A stretch of 64,000 bases of DNA from Thiomicrorhabdus chilensis DSM 12352 (GTDB lineage Bacteria; Pseudomonadota; Gammaproteobacteria; Thiomicrospirales; Thiomicrospiraceae), in assembly GCF_000483485.1 (NCBI RefSeq), contig NZ_KI519609.1:897460-961459 (forward strand), read 5' to 3'. The notes beneath the pieces are model-generated. The model searched no databases. It saw nothing but the letters and a program-made list of their open reading frames with translations, and was not told the origin of the DNA. Of this stretch, positions 8,749 to 16,159 are shown in pieces. Each line of letters opens with the position of its first letter. Positions within the stretch are counted from its first letter, which is position 1. A program made the translations under genes and the position numbers.

Positions 8749-9036
8749 ATGACTAAACACAAAATATTGATCTCGGCGTTGCTTGCCTTGTTTGCTTGGG
8801 GGGAGGTGGCTCAGGCCGCCAGCATCAGTACCCGGGTAAGGGTGTTGGAAGGCAAGGTCTCCAAGCAGGATAGGCAGATCAAAGCGGAAAGCTCGGCCCG
8901 TAAAGCTTATGAGAATCGGGTGAATCAAAAACTCAGTTCGGTTGACGACTTGCAGAGCAAGGTGGAAAAAATTGTCAAGCAAATGGAAGCCGAGAAAAAA
9001 GGCAAGGGTGAAGACAAGCGTTACATGTTCCCCTGA
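8749..9036 (+). CDS. Small secreted coiled-coil protein, unknown
   Basis: 95 residues from ATG 8749 (GGAG ten bases upstream; the upstream in-frame start gives a poor signal peptide). The N-terminus is a signal peptide ending AQA before ASISTRV. The rest is a nearly continuous heptad pattern (TRVRVLEGKVSKQDRQIK, then NRVNQKLSSVDDLQSKVEKI) and a lysine/glutamate-rich tail. It is predicted to be a periplasmic coiled coil, perhaps an oligomer. The family is not recognised. It closes the flgP gene run and is followed by a bidirectional terminator shared with the converging PilZ gene. Confidence 0.7.
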   Translation: MTKHKILISALLALFAWGEVAQAASISTRVRVLEGKVSKQDRQIKAESSARKAYENRVNQKLSSVDDLQSKVEKIVKQMEAEKKGKGEDKRYMFP

Positions 9037-9108
9037 ACGCTTGCGAACCGAATCATCGTAGCCACAAGCTGGTTTTTTGGGCAGGCCTGTTCATATTACT
9101 CAAATAAT

Positions 9109-9149
9109 AAAAAGCCCGGCAGTCTGATTGAGATTGCCGGGCTTTTTTT
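9109..9149. terminator. Bidirectional terminator between the flgP run and the PilZ gene
   Basis: GCCCGGCA (9114-9121) pairs with TGCCGGGC (9135-9142). A run of A lies on the left and T on the right, so it can stop transcription from both converging genes. Confidence 0.92.
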
Positions 9150-9180
9150 GTTTCTTAATTTGTATTGATGGTCTTAGGGC

Positions 9181-9768
9181 TTACAGGCCTGGTGCATTTT
9201 CATCACGCTGTTGGCGAGCCGCTTCAATTTCTTTAGACTGGATGAAAAACACCAGCTTTCTACGATCGTCTTCAGATAGGTTCTGGTAACTCAGCGACAC
9301 GTTAAAACACTCTTCGTCATCGACAACAGGTGAAGCCTGGATGACATCACAGCGCACCAAAATCGGAGACTCATTTTCCAAGGGTTGAATCAACAAGTCG
9401 ACCTTATCGGTCAGGTTGACCGGTTCGTTGATATTGAAAGAGATGCCGCCGCCGCTTAAATTGACCAGCCTTTGGGGAATGGCGCGTGTCAGTTGACTGG
9501 CGTCAATGGTTTGCATCATGAAATTAATTTTACTGTTCATGGCCATTAAGGCGGAAGCCAGTAAACTGCTTTTCTGGTTGATTTGGCCAATGACTTCATT
9601 GATTTGTTCATCCAGTTGAGTCAGGTTCTGCATGAAATATTCTTCAATGTATTTGGAGTCCGGATTGTCAGGCAGAACAACTTTTTCCAAATCTTCTTGA
9701 GGGATGATGCGGTAGCTACACGGCATCATGACGTCAATTCTAAAAAATAAACGTTGGTCATTTTTCAT
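9181..9768 (-). CDS. PilZ-domain protein, probable c-di-GMP-responsive flagellar regulator
   Basis: 195 residues. The N-terminus has the PilZ arginine motif R6-LFF-R10 in the usual setting (QRLFFRIDVMMPCSYR), and the second c-di-GMP motif NLSGGG is at 103-108, followed by the expected strand ISFNI. In ordinary PilZ domains these motifs are about 25-35 residues apart; here about 85 residues intervene, with a helical, coiled-coil-like stretch (residues 40-90). The protein is soluble, with no signal or membrane segment. A sigma-54-type promoter is present upstream on its own strand, placing it in the flagellar regulon. The likely role is a brake or regulator acting on the motor in response to c-di-GMP; this is inference. 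Confidence 0.85.
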   Translation of the reverse strand: MKNDQRLFFRIDVMMPCSYRIIPQEDLEKVVLPDNPDSKYIEEYFMQNLTQLDEQINEVIGQINQKSSLLASALMAMNSKINFMMQTIDASQLTRAIPQRLVNLSGGGISFNINEPVNLTDKVDLLIQPLENESPILVRCDVIQASPVVDDEECFNVSLSYQNLSEDDRRKLVFFIQSKEIEAARQQRDENAPGL

Positions 9769-9880
9769 CTTAATTTCACTTCACTTGTCTGATTTGTTTG
9801 GAATCGGTTCACCCAAAACAAATGATTGCAGGTTCTCATGTGGTTATAGAGTGGAACCATCATAAGAGATTGAGTTGAGA

Positions 9881-9899
9881 TTAGCAGAAATTAAGCCAA
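9881..9899 (-). promoter_or_regulatory. Sigma-54 promoter of the PilZ gene
   Basis: Read on the minus strand: TTGGCTTAATTTCTGCTAA. GG (-24) and GC (-12) are exactly 10 bp apart, and the TCTGCTAA part is identical to the flgI promoter. It lies about 115 bp upstream of the start codon. Confidence 0.7.
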
Positions 9900-9971
9900 G
9901 TTCAAGTAACCAATAGGTAAACCCCTCAGGTTTTTAGACTATTGCTTGTTGTGGGAGAGGGTAATCGTGTT

Positions 9972-10475
9972 TTAAGCTTTACCCAAAGTCGATTGGCTTT
10001 TGCTGTGAAGCTGCTTTTCGCCGGAAGAGCCGTAAAGCTTCACCTCTGCAGTCGTTTTGCCTGTCAGCAAATCGATTGAAAACTCATTGATATTGCTGAG
10101 TATCTGAATCGCAATGCCGTTGGAGATATTCATATCGTGGCAAGCTTGACTCAGTTTCATGATGTCGTCAACTTTCACCTGTAATGAGTCTGAGATGGCT
10201 GAAAAGGCGTTGTTTCTTGCCAGATCCATCAAACTAGCTCCGTTGCTGTGGGGCTTTAACAGGGTTTCAAGATCATGCAGTGCGGATTCAAGCTGCTGGG
10301 CCGCCGTGGCTTTTTTTTCGAGAGTTGCACTCAACGCCTCGCTGGGAGGCTGTTTGAGCATGGAAGATTCGGTCTGTAAGATTTCGTGAAATTCATGCAA
10401 TAACGTATTTAAAACATCGATTTGTGAGGAAAATCGCATTTTATCAAAATCCGATATGGCAATCAGGGAGGCCAT
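9972..10475 (-). CDS. flgN: FlgN, export chaperone for hook-filament junction proteins
   Basis: 167 residues, all predicted helix. The N-terminal half has the heptad pattern of FlgN (LLHEFHEILQTESSML), and the C-terminal region has the conserved N...N-x-x-L-T-G followed by the short strand VKLYGSSGEKQL seen at FlgN tails. FlgN binds FlgK and FlgL in the cytosol and delivers them to the export gate. It lies 18 bp downstream of flgM on the same strand, so the two form one operon read from the sigma-28 promoter upstream of flgM. The length is slightly above the E. coli protein (138), as is common in polar flagellates. Confidence 0.85.
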   Translation of the reverse strand: MASLIAISDFDKMRFSSQIDVLNTLLHEFHEILQTESSMLKQPPSEALSATLEKKATAAQQLESALHDLETLLKPHSNGASLMDLARNNAFSAISDSLQVKVDDIMKLSQACHDMNISNGIAIQILSNINEFSIDLLTGKTTAEVKLYGSSGEKQLHSKSQSTLGKA

Positions 10476-10493
10476 CTTAACTAAGCTTCAGAT

Positions 10494-10805
10494 CTACAGG
10501 CTGGACAATAAAGTATCAGACTGAATCAGTTTTTCAGCCACTTTTTGCGCATTAACCTGATAAGAACCATCGGCAATGGAAGCTTTCAAACTGGCAATGC
10601 GATCCGAATTGTCGATATCTACTTTGTCGGCTTTTTGTTCAAGATCTCTGACCTGTGTCAGCATGCCGGTCAAGGTGACTTTGTCTGCCACGCCGTCAGA
10701 CGTCTTGGCATTTGAATCGTTTGCACCGGTCATTTTTTCCTGAGTTTTCAATTGCTCCGGAGCACGTCCTGATGACACATTTGTATTAAGATTTTTGATA
10801 TCCAT
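10494..10805 (-). CDS. flgM: FlgM, anti-sigma-28 factor
   Basis: 103 residues starting MDIKNLNTN; this ATG has GTGAGG upstream at good spacing, so an in-frame GTG 15 bp earlier was not used. The N-terminal half is polar and unstructured in character. The C-terminal half holds the sigma-28-binding helices with the family pattern VDNSDRIASLKASIADGSYQVNAQKVAEKLI (here IDNSDRIASLKASIADG). FlgM holds FliA inactive until it is exported through the finished hook. It is the first gene of flgM-flgN and has its own sigma-28 promoter at 10868-10893. Confidence 0.92.
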   Translation of the reverse strand: MDIKNLNTNVSSGRAPEQLKTQEKMTGANDSNAKTSDGVADKVTLTGMLTQVRDLEQKADKVDIDNSDRIASLKASIADGSYQVNAQKVAEKLIQSDTLLSSL

Positions 10806-10867
10806 AATGTTTGGCCTCACACCTTTATGGCAGTCATTCTACCAATGATTCTAATATTCTAATAGAG

Positions 10868-10893
10868 TTATCGGCATCATTTGGAAAGCTTTA
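10868..10893 (-). promoter_or_regulatory. Sigma-28 promoter of flgMN
   Basis: On the minus strand TAAA (10893-10890), a 14-bp spacer, then GCCGATAA wholly reconstructed from TTATCGGC at 10868-10875. The -10 part is a perfect consensus. The distance to the flgM start is about 65 bp. Confidence 0.85.
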
Positions 10894-10914
10894 ATGTTTT
10901 TTTACAAAAAATAA

Positions 10915-11634
10915 TTAAGGTACCAGTACCGTGTTTGGAGCAATAACTATGCCTTTCACAACTTTTTTCGAAGCGCTGTTTTCCACCTCGACCTGCTGAC
11001 GTTCCACTGCGCTTTGCAAAGCAACCCCTTTGGTCTTCACCTCAATCCCCCCGATTTGGGTAATCAAGGTCACGTTATGTTTTTTCAGAACCCAGTAGGG
11101 CGGTTGTAAGTCTCGGATAATGAGTACTTCATTTGGGGCAATGGCTTTTTTTGCCCGCATACCAATGGCTTTTTCAGCTGAAATCAGATGGTCATTGGGG
11201 ACTTTTTTGTAGTGTAAATAAGTCAATTTAACGTCTTCAGGTTTTATAACGGCCTGTTTGAGTATTCCTTGAGTGCTGACAACCACAGGAAGTTTGCCGT
11301 CGATTTTGGCGGTCACAAAGGTTTGCCAGCTGGGCGAGTGACATTTAACCCCAAGAGTCACACGGCCGGTGTACTTTCCTTGGGAACGGTCCACAATTTC
11401 CAATGCGGACTGGCATTGCGGTAAACGTAAACGTTGGTTGAGTTTTTTGAGTTGGATTTTGGGCTCAATTAATTTTTGGTCAACTTTTTGCTTAAGGAAA
11501 CTCATCGCTTGTTCATGAATGATTTCAAGCGATTGAGATTCCTCTGTTTGAGGCTGGGTATTGCCAGCAAGCGCAAATGATTGCGCCAGCAATGCAACCC
11601 AGAAAAGAATCATGTTAAAGTGTTTATTTCGCAT
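10915..11634 (-). CDS. flgA: FlgA, P-ring assembly chaperone
   Basis: 239 residues with a signal peptide (MILFWVALLAQSFALA) and a mature periplasmic protein. The C-terminal SAF/ChapFlgA domain is clear: VVVSTQGILKQAVIKPEDVKL, then GMRAKKAIAPNEVLIIRDLQPP and the terminal TKGVALQSAVERQQVEVENSASKKVVKGIV pattern (in pieces). FlgA helps FlgI assemble into the P ring in the periplasm. It is adjacent to flgM but separated by the sigma-28 promoter, so flgA may have its own start of transcription in the 11635-11738 gap shared with cheV; no clear promoter was found there. The length is typical. Confidence 0.9.
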   Translation of the reverse strand: MRNKHFNMILFWVALLAQSFALAGNTQPQTEESQSLEIIHEQAMSFLKQKVDQKLIEPKIQLKKLNQRLRLPQCQSALEIVDRSQGKYTGRVTLGVKCHSPSWQTFVTAKIDGKLPVVVSTQGILKQAVIKPEDVKLTYLHYKKVPNDHLISAEKAIGMRAKKAIAPNEVLIIRDLQPPYWVLKKHNVTLITQIGGIEVKTKGVALQSAVERQQVEVENSASKKVVKGIVIAPNTVLVP

Positions 11635-11738
11635 GGATTCAGTCTAACATGACTTTAAACGACTTTTAAGAGCGCTTAGGCTATAGTGAGTGGTTAAGTC
11701 AGTGAACAATATTTAATAGATGGATAAGGTAGGAAACA

Positions 11739-12716
11739 ATGTCGAGCTTTTTAAAAGGGGTTGACCAAAGAACATCCTTGGCTGGTATGAACCGTATGGA
11801 GCTGCTGTTATTTACCATTAAAGGTGAACAGCTGTTTGGCATTAATGTCTTCAAAGTCAGAGAGGTCATCCGTACTCCGGAGATTTCATGCGTGCCCAAG
11901 TCGGATCCAAGAGTGGTGGGTGTGTCGGATATTCGCGGTTTGACCATGCCGATGATCGATCTGGCAAAGGCATTGGATCTGGATGCGATTCATGAAGAAA
12001 ATTATTCCGAAAGTTTGACCATTGTGACCGAATTTAATAGTTCTGTTCAGGGCTTCCTGGTAAAAGACGTGGATCGAATCGTCCATCTGCGCTGGGAGGA
12101 CATTTTGCCTCCGCCGGACAGTCTGCAGGGTGTCAATTATTTAACGGGCATTACCCGTGCACGTGATCAGATTGTTGAGATTGTCGATGTCGAGAAGGTC
12201 TTGGCTGAAGTGTCCGGGCTGCCAGAAGGCATGTCGGACGAGTTTGTCTCTTCTCAAAAAACCAAAACCAGTGGTCATGGATACTTTGTATTGGGGGCGG
12301 ACGACTCAACCGTTGCTCGTACCCAGTTAAAAAATACGCTGGATAAACTCGGTATTCAAAATAAAATCCTGAGCAATGGCAAGAAAGCGCTGGATTACTT
12401 GAAAAAGTGGGCTGATGAAGCGGATGCAGGGATTGCGCCTAAGATCAGCGACCGGGTACTGATGGTCATTTCGGATATTGAAATGCCAGAAATGGATGGT
12501 TATACCTTGACCACCAGTATTCGTAAGGACGAGCGTTTAAAAGACCTTTATGTGGTGTTGAACTCATCCTTGAGCGGTGGTTTCAATGAGTCCCTGACCG
12601 AGAAAGTCGGGGCAAACATATTTCTGTCCAAGTGGCATGGTGAGGAGTTGGCAAGAGTGATTGTCAACCGCATTGATGAGGTTTCAAGACAACGTGAAGC
12701 CTTACAAGAAGATTAG
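11739..12716 (+). CDS. cheV: CheV, CheW-receiver chemotaxis coupling protein
   Basis: 325 residues: a CheW-like domain (about 15-160; LLLFTIKGEQLFGINVFKVREV, in part, and VVGVSDIRGLTMPMIDL) fused to a response-regulator receiver domain (about 182-315). The phospho-acceptor is Asp246 in SDIEMPEMDGYTL, with the acidic pair at AD-D near 187-189 and a conserved Lys in LSKW. CheV couples receptors to CheA and damps signalling. It is divergent from flgA and followed 22 bp later by flgT. In many Vibrio/Pseudomonas-type loci cheR follows cheV; here no cheR is seen. Confidence 0.93.
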   Translation: MSSFLKGVDQRTSLAGMNRMELLLFTIKGEQLFGINVFKVREVIRTPEISCVPKSDPRVVGVSDIRGLTMPMIDLAKALDLDAIHEENYSESLTIVTEFNSSVQGFLVKDVDRIVHLRWEDILPPPDSLQGVNYLTGITRARDQIVEIVDVEKVLAEVSGLPEGMSDEFVSSQKTKTSGHGYFVLGADDSTVARTQLKNTLDKLGIQNKILSNGKKALDYLKKWADEADAGIAPKISDRVLMVISDIEMPEMDGYTLTTSIRKDERLKDLYVVLNSSLSGGFNESLTEKVGANIFLSKWHGEELARVIVNRIDEVSRQREALQED

Positions 12717-12738
12717 TCGATATTAAATGGGCTTGGAT

Positions 12739-13995
12739 ATGAAACGATGGCAGGGGATTTTATGGGCGGCGTTCATGCTCTGTTCAACCGCGGTGTGCAG
12801 CGCACCTTCCGAGGAAGACGTCTTTTTTGATGATCAAAACGGAGCCTGTGTAATTGTCACCGGAACCGCATCGACAGATGGAGTGGATGAGATGTTTGCC
12901 CGTCAGATGGCGATCCGCAACGGCCTGAGTTTCGCCAGTTTGAATAATAATGTCACGATCTCTTCGGATCAGTCCCTGGAAAACTATCAACTGACCCGTG
13001 ATGCCACACGCTTTACCTCCAATAGCAAGGTGGAGAGTTATCAGGTGCTGGACGAAGGCTTGGAAGAGCCTTTTGATGAATACGGCGAAGCGATCAAACG
13101 CCCGTTGCATTACCGAGTCAAAATGAAAGTCTGCCTGACGGAAGATCCACAGGCCTGTCAAAATCTTGCAGGCAATCATTATCAGACACGTTTGGCGATT
13201 GCCCCGGTGGTGGTCGCAAAAAGTTATCAAGCCCGCGACATCGCCAATATTGTGCCGGGTTACCAAACCGAGTTGCAACGCCGTCTGGCCGGCAGTGGTT
13301 ATCGCAATTTGACAGTGCTGGATGCGCAAATCGGCTTGATTGAAAACGGCGTCATTTTGCCTAACCTTTCAAAGGAACTGCTGGATCCGATTCGCGATCG
13401 TACCGGTGCCCAGTTTGTGATGTTGACGGTGGTGCGTTCGCTGTCATCCCATGCCGAAGACCAGCCTTATTTGAACCAGCTTAAACGCTTCTATAATCTG
13501 GAGGTCAAACCCGATACCCGTCATTTGGAAGTGGATTGGTACCTGGTGGATTTGGTTAAACGTACCTTAGTGCATCAGCAGCGTGCAGGCTTCGATGTCA
13601 AAGGCGAGGTTCGAGTGGGTCGGGATCGGCCATTTGGCAGTAACGCCTTTTTCGCCACTGACACCGGAACCGCGTTTCATGCTTTACTCCATCAGCAGGT
13701 CAATGACGTGGTTTCCGCCTTGCGCTGTGAACCCCTGGAGACGCAGATCATTGATGTGCGCAATGATGAATATGTCATTTATTTGAATGCCGATTCCGGT
13801 GCCAAGGTGGGGGACCAGTTGGCGGTGTACCATCGTCAGGGCAGAGCCGTTCAGTTTCAAGGTGTGGATCTGGGAATGGACGAATCTCCGGCGGCTTTTC
13901 TGAAGATAAAACGCATCCTGCCACGTTTTGCGGTGGCTGAATTGGTCGCCAAAAAAGGAGTGGTTCAGGTGGGCGATTCAGTTAAAGCCTGGTAA
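12739..13995 (+). CDS. flgT: FlgT, flagellar H-ring/assembly protein
   Basis: 418 residues. ATG 12739 was chosen because it opens a normal signal peptide (MKRWQGILWAAFMLC ... CSA); the earlier ATG at 12727 has no ribosome site. The N-terminal domain matches FlgT: CVIVTGTASTDGVDEMFARQMAIRNGL. The middle holds IAPVVVAKSYQARDIANI and the C-terminal SH3-like part ends with KVGDQLAVYH and FAVAELVAKKGVVQVGD. In Vibrio FlgT builds the H ring around the LP ring in the periplasm and supports stator assembly. Four N-terminal cysteines beyond the signal may form disulfides. It is followed by a terminator, so cheV-flgT is one unit. Confidence 0.85.
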   Translation: MKRWQGILWAAFMLCSTAVCSAPSEEDVFFDDQNGACVIVTGTASTDGVDEMFARQMAIRNGLSFASLNNNVTISSDQSLENYQLTRDATRFTSNSKVESYQVLDEGLEEPFDEYGEAIKRPLHYRVKMKVCLTEDPQACQNLAGNHYQTRLAIAPVVVAKSYQARDIANIVPGYQTELQRRLAGSGYRNLTVLDAQIGLIENGVILPNLSKELLDPIRDRTGAQFVMLTVVRSLSSHAEDQPYLNQLKRFYNLEVKPDTRHLEVDWYLVDLVKRTLVHQQRAGFDVKGEVRVGRDRPFGSNAFFATDTGTAFHALLHQQVNDVVSALRCEPLETQIIDVRNDEYVIYLNADSGAKVGDQLAVYHRQGRAVQFQGVDLGMDESPAAFLKIKRILPRFAVAELVAKKGVVQVGDSVKAW

Positions 13996-14021
13996 TGCCT
14001 AAGTTCTAATCTTTTCTTGTG

Positions 14022-14052
14022 GCCGCAAGTTTTTGCGGCTTTGTGTTTTTTT
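14022..14052 (+). terminator. Terminator after flgT
   Basis: GCCGCAA (14022-14028) / TTGCGGC (14033-14039), 4-nt loop, followed by a T-rich run to 14052. Confidence 0.85.
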
Positions 14053-14280
14053 GGAATCCTAGAAAGCACAGGTTTTGGTTTTTCTAGTGAGTTTGTCATT
14101 CCAGTCTGTTTTTTCTTAAGGTTTTCTTTAGCCACACTTTTTTCTGTTTGTGTTTTTTGCGTTGCGCTGTCCCTTAACAGAAAATAGAGTATCGATTCAT
14201 ATCATTTATTTTGCTCATTCCGTTGTGTCAGATGCTCACCCTGGGTTTTTGTTTAAATTGTTTGATTTAATTTAAGGGGT

Positions 14281-14294
14281 GTCAAAAAAATGAC
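14281..14294. promoter_or_regulatory. Candidate FleQ/FlrA binding site upstream of flgB
   Basis: GTCAAAAAAATGAC matches 12 of 14 positions of the published Pseudomonas FleQ consensus GTCANTAAATTGAC (from memory). It lies about 150 bp upstream of the flgB sigma-54 promoter, and CAGGCCTG directly abuts it at 14295. The rest of the 13996-14533 gap holds the flgT terminator and the promoter; I see no gene there. Confidence 0.5.
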
Positions 14295-14431
14295 CAGGCC
14301 TGCTTGTTTTGCCTTTTAGGCCTTTTGATGGCGGTGCCTGAAAGGGGATTGCCCCCCCTTAAACGATACCTCTCGGCCGATTTCTAAAAAACTTTAGCCT
14401 TTTTTCATTTAAAAAAGCATTTTATTTCTTC

Positions 14432-14451
14432 GTTGGCATTTGAATTGCTAA
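14432..14451 (+). promoter_or_regulatory. Sigma-54 promoter of flgBCDE
   Basis: TTGGCATTTGAATTGCTAA: GG at 14435-14436 and GC at 14447-14448, 10 bp apart, with near-consensus TGGCA and TTGCT. About 85 bp upstream of flgB. Confidence 0.9.
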
Positions 14452-14533
14452 AGACCAAGCATGAGATTTAATTCGGTTTGGTGGTCATAGGGCGTAAAAA
14501 AACGGCCTTATGATGGATCACGAAGGAGTTGAG

Positions 14534-14932
14534 ATGGCAGAATCTATTTTTGGTATTCATGAACGTGCGTTACAGATTCGTACGGCACGTGGTGAAGTGT
14601 TGGCGAATAATTTGGCCAATGCCGATACCCCGAATTTTAAGGCAAGGGATATTGATTTTCGTCAGGCGATCACTCAGGCGGAAGAGAGTCAGTCTCAATC
14701 CAAGCCAGATTTGGTCAAAACCAATGCCCGTCATATAAGCGGGTTTGCAGAAACCACGACCGAAAGTTTTTTGAAATATCGAATGCCTACTCAGCCTTCG
14801 CTGGATGGCAATACGGTGGAAGCGCATGTGGAAAAAGCCAAGTTTATGGAAAACGGCATGCAGCATCAAGCGACGCTTGAGTTTATCGATAGCAAAATTT
14901 CAGGGATTCGAGGCGCGTTGCGCGGTGAATAA
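14534..14932 (+). CDS. flgB: FlgB, proximal rod protein
   Basis: 132 residues from ATG 14534, with AAGGAG six bases upstream; two in-frame ATGs further up lack a ribosome site. It carries the N-terminal rod signature ARGEVLANNLANADTPNFKARDIDF and ends with MQHQATLEFIDSKISGIRGAL, the C-terminal helix typical of FlgB. It forms the base of the rod in the periplasm with FlgC and FlgF after export by the flagellar type III system. First gene of flgBCDE, under the sigma-54 promoter 85 bp upstream. Confidence 0.95.
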   Translation: MAESIFGIHERALQIRTARGEVLANNLANADTPNFKARDIDFRQAITQAEESQSQSKPDLVKTNARHISGFAETTTESFLKYRMPTQPSLDGNTVEAHVEKAKFMENGMQHQATLEFIDSKISGIRGALRGE

Positions 14933-14967
14933 TCTGTTTAAGATTGAAATAACGGAGGGCGTTTCAG

Positions 14968-15378
14968 ATGTCCATGTTTAATATTTTAGATATTTCCGCT
15001 TCGGCCATGCATGCGCAGACCGTGCGTTTGAATACGGTGGCTTCCAATATGGCCAATGCCGATAGTGTCAGCTCCAATAAGGAGGAGACGTATCGTTCCA
15101 AACAGCCGGTTTTTCAGACCATTATGGATCAAACTACGATGGAACCCAAAGGCGGCGTGCGTATCAAAGAGATTGTTGAGAATCAGGCACCGCTTAAGAT
15201 GGAATACAACCCGAACCATCCGATGGCAAACGAGGAAGGTTATATCTATCGTCCTAATGTCAATGTGGTGGAAGAGATGGCCAATATGATGTCGGCCTCG
15301 CGTTCCTATGAAACCAATATCGAGGTGATGAACACCTCTAAACAGCTTTTGTTAAGAACCATTCAGCTTGGCAAGTAA
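14968..15378 (+). CDS. flgC: FlgC, proximal rod protein
   Basis: 136 residues. The N-terminus has the rod motif VRLNTVASNMANADSVSS and the C-terminus has PNVNVVEEMANMMSASRSYETNIEVMNTSKQ (in parts), the standard FlgC ending. It assembles with FlgB and FlgF. A good ribosome site (GGAGGG) precedes the start. It lies 35 bp after flgB and 11 bp before flgD, clearly within one operon. Confidence 0.96.
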   Translation: MSMFNILDISASAMHAQTVRLNTVASNMANADSVSSNKEETYRSKQPVFQTIMDQTTMEPKGGVRIKEIVENQAPLKMEYNPNHPMANEEGYIYRPNVNVVEEMANMMSASRSYETNIEVMNTSKQLLLRTIQLGK

Positions 15379-15389
15379 GGAGATAGGTC

Positions 15390-16079
15390 ATGGCAGACAA
15401 TTTAACCATTAATACCAGTTCGACGGACTATATGGCTGCAATGCAGCAGAGTTCAAATCCGGCTTCTTCAGCGCCCAGCAATGAAATGGGGCAGGCTGAG
15501 TTTCTGATGCTGCTGACCACGCAGATGCAGAATCAGGACCCCTCTAAACCGATGGATCCAACCAGTTTTGTGTCCGATTTGACACAAATGAGTCAGTTGG
15601 AATCGACCAACAAGATGACTGAATCCATTATGGCGATGACCATGGGTTTTCAAAACATGCAGACTTTGCAGGGAGCGGCTTTGATCGGTAAAAACGTTCA
15701 GGTGAATGGTGAAGACTTCTCGCATACGCAGGGACAGGCCTCCCAATTTAGTTTGTCTAGCGATCAGCCACTGTCTGATGTCAAAGTGGTGATTACCGAT
15801 GCCAATGGCATTGTCAAAGAAATTGATGCCGGTTCCTTGCAGGAAGGCGAAAAGATTGTCGACTGGGACGGTTTGGATGATGTTGGCGCCGAAAGGGCGG
15901 ATGGCCTTTACAGCCTAACCGCCTACGGCACTGACGAGAATGGCGACTTGAAATCCATTGATACCGTGGTGGGGTCAAGAGTGAATTCAGTTGGTGTGAA
16001 TTCGGATGGTTCCATCGCTTTAACCCTGGCAACAGGCGAGCGAGTGAGCATGGATGATGTCAGGGAAATCAGCGGCTGA
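15390..16079 (+). CDS. flgD: FlgD, hook-cap scaffold
   Basis: 229 residues, usual size. The N-terminal conserved part reads MGQAEFLMLLTTQMQNQDPSKPMDP, followed by FVSDLTQMSQLEST. The C-terminal FlgD Ig/tudor-like domain follows (DWDGLDDVGAERADGLYSLTAYGT). It caps the growing hook so that FlgE can polymerise and is then replaced by FlgK. AAGGAG lies upstream of the ATG. An 80-bp AT-rich gap to flgE shows no promoter that I can identify. Confidence 0.95.
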   Translation: MADNLTINTSSTDYMAAMQQSSNPASSAPSNEMGQAEFLMLLTTQMQNQDPSKPMDPTSFVSDLTQMSQLESTNKMTESIMAMTMGFQNMQTLQGAALIGKNVQVNGEDFSHTQGQASQFSLSSDQPLSDVKVVITDANGIVKEIDAGSLQEGEKIVDWDGLDDVGAERADGLYSLTAYGTDENGDLKSIDTVVGSRVNSVGVNSDGSIALTLATGERVSMDDVREISG

Positions 16080-16159
16080 CTTGATGCTGATCATTTAAAT
16101 AATTTAAACAAATAAAACAGATAACTATTCTTAATTGGATCGGATACTAGGAGAAAATC

